In this document: positions 14,069-16,938 of the stretch, piece after piece
How positions within the stretch are numbered: the stretch's first letter is position 1
Layout of the letters: each line of letters starts with the position of its first letter
NCBI GenBank assembly: GCA_002385815.1
Contig: DGEE01000117.1
Location: 6,178 to 23,115, forward strand
DNA from: Hungateiclostridiaceae bacterium UBA3934
GTDB lineage: Bacteria > Bacillota > Clostridia > Acetivibrionales > DTU013
Reading direction: 5' to 3'
DNA: 16,938 nucleotides
Made by a program: the position numbers and the translations under genes
Notes under the pieces: model-generated
What the model saw: only the letters and a program-made list of their open reading frames with translations
Told to the model about the DNA's origin: nothing
Database searches by the model: none

Positions 14069-14102
14069 CAGAGTACCACCCCCGTTTCATGTGTTCCAGT
14101 CT

Positions 14103-14111
14103 ATTTTACCA
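14103..14111 (-). promoter_or_regulatory. extended -10 promoter of the yuaF-floT operon
   Basis: On the minus strand TGGTAAAAT gives an extended -10 (TGnTAAAAT). No good -35 is present at 17 bp, which is acceptable for extended -10 promoters. The start would be near 14096, giving a leader of about 30 nt before the proposed CTG. Confidence 0.35.
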
Positions 14112-14237
14112 TATCTGCCCGATTATTACATAGAAATATTTTCTGAATATGTTACGGGGCAAAGAACAAAAATGTTTGCCAAATTGCTGTTTCAGCAGGA
14201 AAAAATGTTTGAGGAGCGTACTGTCGAATTATATGTG

Positions 14238-15743
14238 TTATTTGTTCAGATTGAGTATCTTGCCGTCATGGGGATCGATATAGATGAGCCAGTACCCGAA
14301 GGCTCCATACCTTGGCCGGGTTCCCTGGGTCTGCACCCATTTGTTCATCTCCCCGAAAGGCTTCATGTCTGCCATATATCTGCCCGGGACTCCGCAGACC
14401 ACATATCTCTTCCCGTTTTTATGAGTGAAGATGCCTATTATGAGATGTTTGTACCTGTAGTGGGCCATCATCACCGCTGGGTTGAACATCAGCGGAGAGC
14501 GGATGCTGTTTTGATATAATATGTTGTTCAGATTAACAGGGTTCGTCACTTTCCACCATTTATAGTCGCTCCTCCCGCTGTGGAAAGGGTCGCAGACCTC
14601 AAAGCTCTGATCGAGATCCCGCTCCAGTCCTTCCAGATTTCCAGGAGAATGCGCTTTTTCAGTTATGCCGCTTCGGCTTATTCTGCATGAACCGCACGGG
14701 TCGGGGTTGCTCCTGTCATTGATCAGGGCGCTGCAGAGATTGCCATTGAGATAAACACAGCCGGTGTTTATCCTCTCGAGGTCCAGACTGCTGACTTCAC
14801 CTGACTTTTCCTGGTCCTGTCCGCCTTCGGCTTCCCAGTCTCCATATGATACTGGTCCGGTCAGGTCACTGATTTCCGTTGACCCGGCAGATGCATACAG
14901 CTCCGGACCAGGTGCGTTTTCAGCCTCCGTATCACGTGCAGGCTCCCTTTCAGGCTCAGGCACATTTTCAGGCTTTGCTTCATATACGGTCCCGGTTTCA
15001 CGCCCAGACTCGGACACAGGCTCCAGCCGCACATTTGATGCCGCTGTGCTGCCCAGTTGCTGCTCTGCTCCTGACTGTTCTTCTTTGATATGCTCAACAG
15101 AGGGCGGGGATTGGTGCCTCCCCCTCTCTCCATTGTCCGATGTTCCAGGATACTGCGGCCCGGGAACTTTCTCCGCTGACAGCGGCCGCTGTTCTGACCG
15201 GGATCCTGCTGCCCCTTCCCGGAGGGTCTGCTTTTTCTCCGGCGTATACACAGGACTGCTCATTGTCTTTTGCAAACAGTCAGTTTTTTCACATTCGGCT
15301 TGCAGCGCTTTTTTGAATCCGTTTCTCCAACCCATCACTTTCTTCCTGTACGCAGCCAGCGGACAGATGATATTATCCGGAGGACCGTCCCCATACCCGA
15401 CTACCACCGCCGCAATGTCAAATTCATTGATGATGCGGGATGTGCCGCCTGCATGGTGAGTGGAGAATTCATATCGGAGCTCAGCACGGCCTGACGTGTG
15501 CATTATTTCGCCTATCCTGACATGATCGGTGCGGTCACCGGACAGCTTTATAAGATAAAGCCAATACCGATATCTGCCTTTCCCGTCTTTCAGATTGTGT
15601 ATGACGGTGTCCAGCTTCCCTTTCCCGCCCCGGATCTCCAGCCTGACATGACCGGACGGCTTCGCCCCGTCTTCAAAGCCGCCGTCCTCGTTTGCAAATA
15701 TAATGAAGTCCCTCTGGAATCTATTTGCATAAACGGTATCCAT
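14238..15743 (-). CDS. clostridial protein of unknown function, three-part architecture
   Basis: This is a 501-aa protein with no signal peptide or transmembrane segment. Residues 1-150 form a compact, beta-rich domain (GHVRLEIRGGKGKLDTVIHN, then YRYWLYLIKLSGD). Residues about 160-325 are a Pro/Glu/Ser-rich, probably disordered linker. Next is a four-Cys cluster C-x7-C-x12-C-x2-C (TGCVYLNGNLC to DPCGSC), a candidate metal site. The last 120 residues are rich in Trp/Tyr (DYKWWKVTNP, HLIIGIFTHKNGKRYVVCGV, then YGAFGYWLIYID) and resemble the C-terminal domain of Firmicutes proteins filed under DUF6128. That assignment is from memory and unverified. GGAGAGG (15750-15756) is six bases before the ATG. 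It lies upstream of the yuaF-floT operon with 169 bp between. I do not know its function. Confidence 0.85.
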   Translation of the reverse strand: MDTVYANRFQRDFIIFANEDGGFEDGAKPSGHVRLEIRGGKGKLDTVIHNLKDGKGRYRYWLYLIKLSGDRTDHVRIGEIMHTSGRAELRYEFSTHHAGGTSRIINEFDIAAVVVGYGDGPPDNIICPLAAYRKKVMGWRNGFKKALQAECEKTDCLQKTMSSPVYTPEKKQTLREGAAGSRSEQRPLSAEKVPGPQYPGTSDNGERGRHQSPPSVEHIKEEQSGAEQQLGSTAASNVRLEPVSESGRETGTVYEAKPENVPEPEREPARDTEAENAPGPELYASAGSTEISDLTGPVSYGDWEAEGGQDQEKSGEVSSLDLERINTGCVYLNGNLCSALINDRSNPDPCGSCRISRSGITEKAHSPGNLEGLERDLDQSFEVCDPFHSGRSDYKWWKVTNPVNLNNILYQNSIRSPLMFNPAVMMAHYRYKHLIIGIFTHKNGKRYVVCGVPGRYMADMKPFGEMNKWVQTQGTRPRYGAFGYWLIYIDPHDGKILNLNK

Positions 15744-15761
15744 ATTGCACCTCTCCGACTC

Positions 15762-15785
15762 CTGCCGCCTTAACCTTTACGGCAG
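15762..15785 (-). promoter_or_regulatory. hairpin just upstream of the 501-aa gene's ribosome binding site
   Basis: CTGCCG and CGGCAG form a perfect 6-bp stem with a 12-nt loop. In the minus-strand mRNA it ends five bases before the Shine-Dalgarno (15750-15756). A possible extended -10 (TGGTACAGT, 15789-15797) would place it at the 5' end of the transcript. Confidence 0.3.
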
Positions 15786-16213
15786 ACTACTGTACCATAT
15801 TGACTATAGTTTCATAAACATATATATGTAATGTCCGCCAAAAAAATCACTCAGACCACCACCGCAGTCATGCCTTTTGCCATCTCAGCCGCATCATCCC
15901 CACGCCGTACCCGCTAGTCCTGTACCGGATTTTGTCCACTTTTTCTGACTACCGTATCCCGGGCACTCCCCGCTGTCAGGACAGGCAAAAATGCAGGAAA
16001 GTGTTTTTAAAGTTGCAAAAATGTATTGGAGATAATATACCGGTTTTCCGGTCGGGACATCCGCCTGCTTTGCGATTCCCGCCTCTGCATCTTTTGCGTG
16101 CCGGACCTCAGGATACCGATGAAATGGATGTCATAACGGGCCATACCCTGCATACCCGGCAGTCGTTGCCGCTGTTCCTGCACTGATGCAGCAAGGCATT
16201 TTGTTGTTATTTT

Positions 16214-16287
16214 TTGAATGTTTTTATATTGAATGTTTCATGATTATGTGTTAATATATTTAAAATGGTTAGTGAAAAAATTAACCA
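16214..16287 (+). promoter_or_regulatory. direct and inverted repeats upstream of pckG
   Basis: TTGAATGTTT occurs at 16214-16223 and again at 16229-16238, a 15-bp period. TGGTTA (16266-16271) and TAACCA (16282-16287) form an inverted repeat with a 10-bp spacer. These sit 45-120 bp upstream of the likely -35 and are candidates for regulator binding. No cre-type catabolite site is evident. Confidence 0.35.
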
Positions 16288-16331
16288 AGTTTAACTGCGT
16301 ATTATTGCACATTTGACCACATTTATATAGG

Positions 16332-16387
16332 TTGACAAAAAGACAAAAATCCTGTTAGTACAAAATCCATTGGGGAAATAATATAAT
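16332..16387 (+). promoter_or_regulatory. candidate pckG promoters
   Basis: A perfect TTGACA (16332-16337) is present, but the hexamer 17-18 bp downstream (TTAGTA/TAGTAC) is a weak -10. A perfect TATAAT lies at 16382-16387 with only TACAAA (16359-16364) as its -35, 17 bp away. The two perfect hexamers are 44 bp apart and cannot belong to one promoter. The second would give a leader of about 20 nt containing the ribosome binding site. Confidence 0.4.
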
Positions 16388-16414
16388 TATGTCACTACGA
16401 AAGGAGAGTTTGAA

Positions 16415-16938
16415 TTGACGAAGAACAAGAAGTTGCTGGATTGGGTGAATGAAATGGCTGAAATGTGTCAGCCTGACAAAATCTATTGGTGCGATGGTTC
16501 CGAAGAAGAAAATAAACGTTTGCTGCAGGAAATGGTCGACGCGGGGATGGCAACTCCGCTGGATCCGGAAAAACGCCCCGGAAGCTATCTTTTCCGCAGT
16601 GACCCGTCTGACGTGGCACGTGTTGAAAATAGAACCTTTATTTCATCCAAGACTCAGGAAGATGCAGGTCCGACCAACAACTGGATCGACCCGACCGAAT
16701 TGAAGGCGACCATGAAAAAGTTGTATACCGGCTGCATGAAGGGCAGGACCATGTATGTCATCCCCTTCTCGATGGGCCCCATCGGATCGCCCATATCAAA
16801 GATAGGTGTTGAGCTGACAGACAGCCCTTACGTTGTAGCCAACATGAGGATAATGACAAGAATGGGCAAGGAAGTACTGGATGCGCTCGGAGATGGAGAA
16901 TTCGTACCCTGCCTGCATTCAGTGGGCGCTCCGCTGGC
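16415..16938 (+). CDS. pckG: phosphoenolpyruvate carboxykinase (GTP), 5' part
   Basis: The first 174 codons of a gene cut by the window end (family length is about 600 aa). It starts at TTG 16415-16417 with AAGGAGAG (16401-16408) six bases upstream. No ATG precedes the conserved sequence in this frame. The protein begins MTKNKKLLDWVNEMAEMCQP and continues with DKIYWCDGSEEEN. It also contains RSDPSDVARVENRTFI and the substrate-binding block MYVIPFSMGPIGSPISKIGV followed by ELTDSPYVVANMRIMTRMG, which is characteristic of GTP-dependent rather than ATP-dependent PEPCK. The enzyme interconverts oxaloacetate and PEP with GTP/GDP in the cytoplasm. In anaerobes it often runs in the PEP-carboxylating direction or feeds gluconeogenesis. 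The kinase-1a and P-loop regions lie beyond the window. Confidence 0.96.
   Translation, partial: MTKNKKLLDWVNEMAEMCQPDKIYWCDGSEEENKRLLQEMVDAGMATPLDPEKRPGSYLFRSDPSDVARVENRTFISSKTQEDAGPTNNWIDPTELKATMKKLYTGCMKGRTMYVIPFSMGPIGSPISKIGVELTDSPYVVANMRIMTRMGKEVLDALGDGEFVPCLHSVGAPL

Larger units (their letters stand above)
15786..16414. other. long intergenic region upstream of pckG
   Basis: No gene is supportable here. The part from about 15830 to 16190 is GC-rich with small hairpins: CTGTC-AG-GACAG near 15973, ACCGG-TTTT-CCGGT (16039-16052) and CTGCA-CTGA-TGCAG near 16180. The last is followed by a T-rich run (about 16193-16215), which looks like a plus-strand terminator. ORFs on both strands lack ribosome binding sites. 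From 16200 to 16400 the sequence turns AT-rich and carries the pckG control region. A perfect palindrome ACATATATATGT lies at 15818-15829. Confidence 0.45.

Noticed and set aside
16024..16062. Hairpin ACCGG-TTTT-CCGGT considered as a terminator or riboswitch part
   Set aside because: It has only a 5-bp stem with no U-tract, and it matches no riboswitch core I know. I kept it only as part of the intergenic description.
15932..16186. 84-codon plus-strand ORF and an antisense ORF of about 58 codons in the pckG upstream region
   Set aside because: Neither has a ribosome binding site. They overlap each other and neither reads as a plausible protein, so I left the region as intergenic.

Overview
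The window looks like chromosome of a Gram-positive, endospore-forming anaerobe of the Clostridia. The evidence is an alpha/beta-type small acid-soluble spore protein, a DUF378 membrane protein, strong GGAGG-type ribosome binding sites, a YuaF/FloT (NfeD/flotillin) pair, a ZapA-U32 peptidase neighbourhood and a GTP-type PEP carboxykinase. I see no rRNA, tRNA, CRISPR array or intact mobile element.

Left part (1-1665): the left edge has a short minus-strand ORF that runs off the window and may be a transposase relic. Four small plus-strand genes follow: a Cys-rich DUF1540-like peptide, a DUF378 protein, the spore protein, and a membrane-anchored protein with two CxxC knuckles. Next comes yebC (minus, strong terminator), which diverges from an orphan membrane histidine kinase (plus). 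The shared intergenic region carries three inverted repeats. The kinase gene converges on a YigZ/IMPACT-family gene (minus).

Middle (4500-11668, all minus strand): transcription starts with zapA, which has its own terminator. It is followed by a U32 peptidase with fused DUF3656 and a second barrel-like half (likely a tRNA/rRNA hydroxylation-type enzyme). Then come a dUTPase with an unusual insertion and, 18 nt later, an N6-adenine DNA methyltransferase of the Eco57I/TaqI-like class without a visible nuclease. Next is a Nudix protein with a degraded Nudix box and its own promoter. A possible 32-aa small protein and a hairpin terminator end that unit. Between this terminator and yigZ lies about 200 bp of purine-rich, coding-like but frame-broken sequence that I cannot assign.

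Right part (11876-16938): the yuaF-like/floT pair forms a membrane-microdomain operon. The NfeD-like gene probably starts at a CTG codon and has an Asp-rich loop. Upstream lies a 501-aa clostridial protein of unknown function with a disordered linker, a four-Cys cluster and a Trp/Tyr-rich C-terminal domain. A long intergenic region of about 670 bp (GC-rich half, then AT-rich half with direct and inverted repeats) leads to pckG (plus, TTG start), which is cut by the window end.

Most genes are housekeeping. The less ordinary items are the nudix/small-ORF/terminator unit, the relic or RNA upstream of yigZ, the dut-methyltransferase pairing, the orphan kinase promoter and the 501-aa protein.
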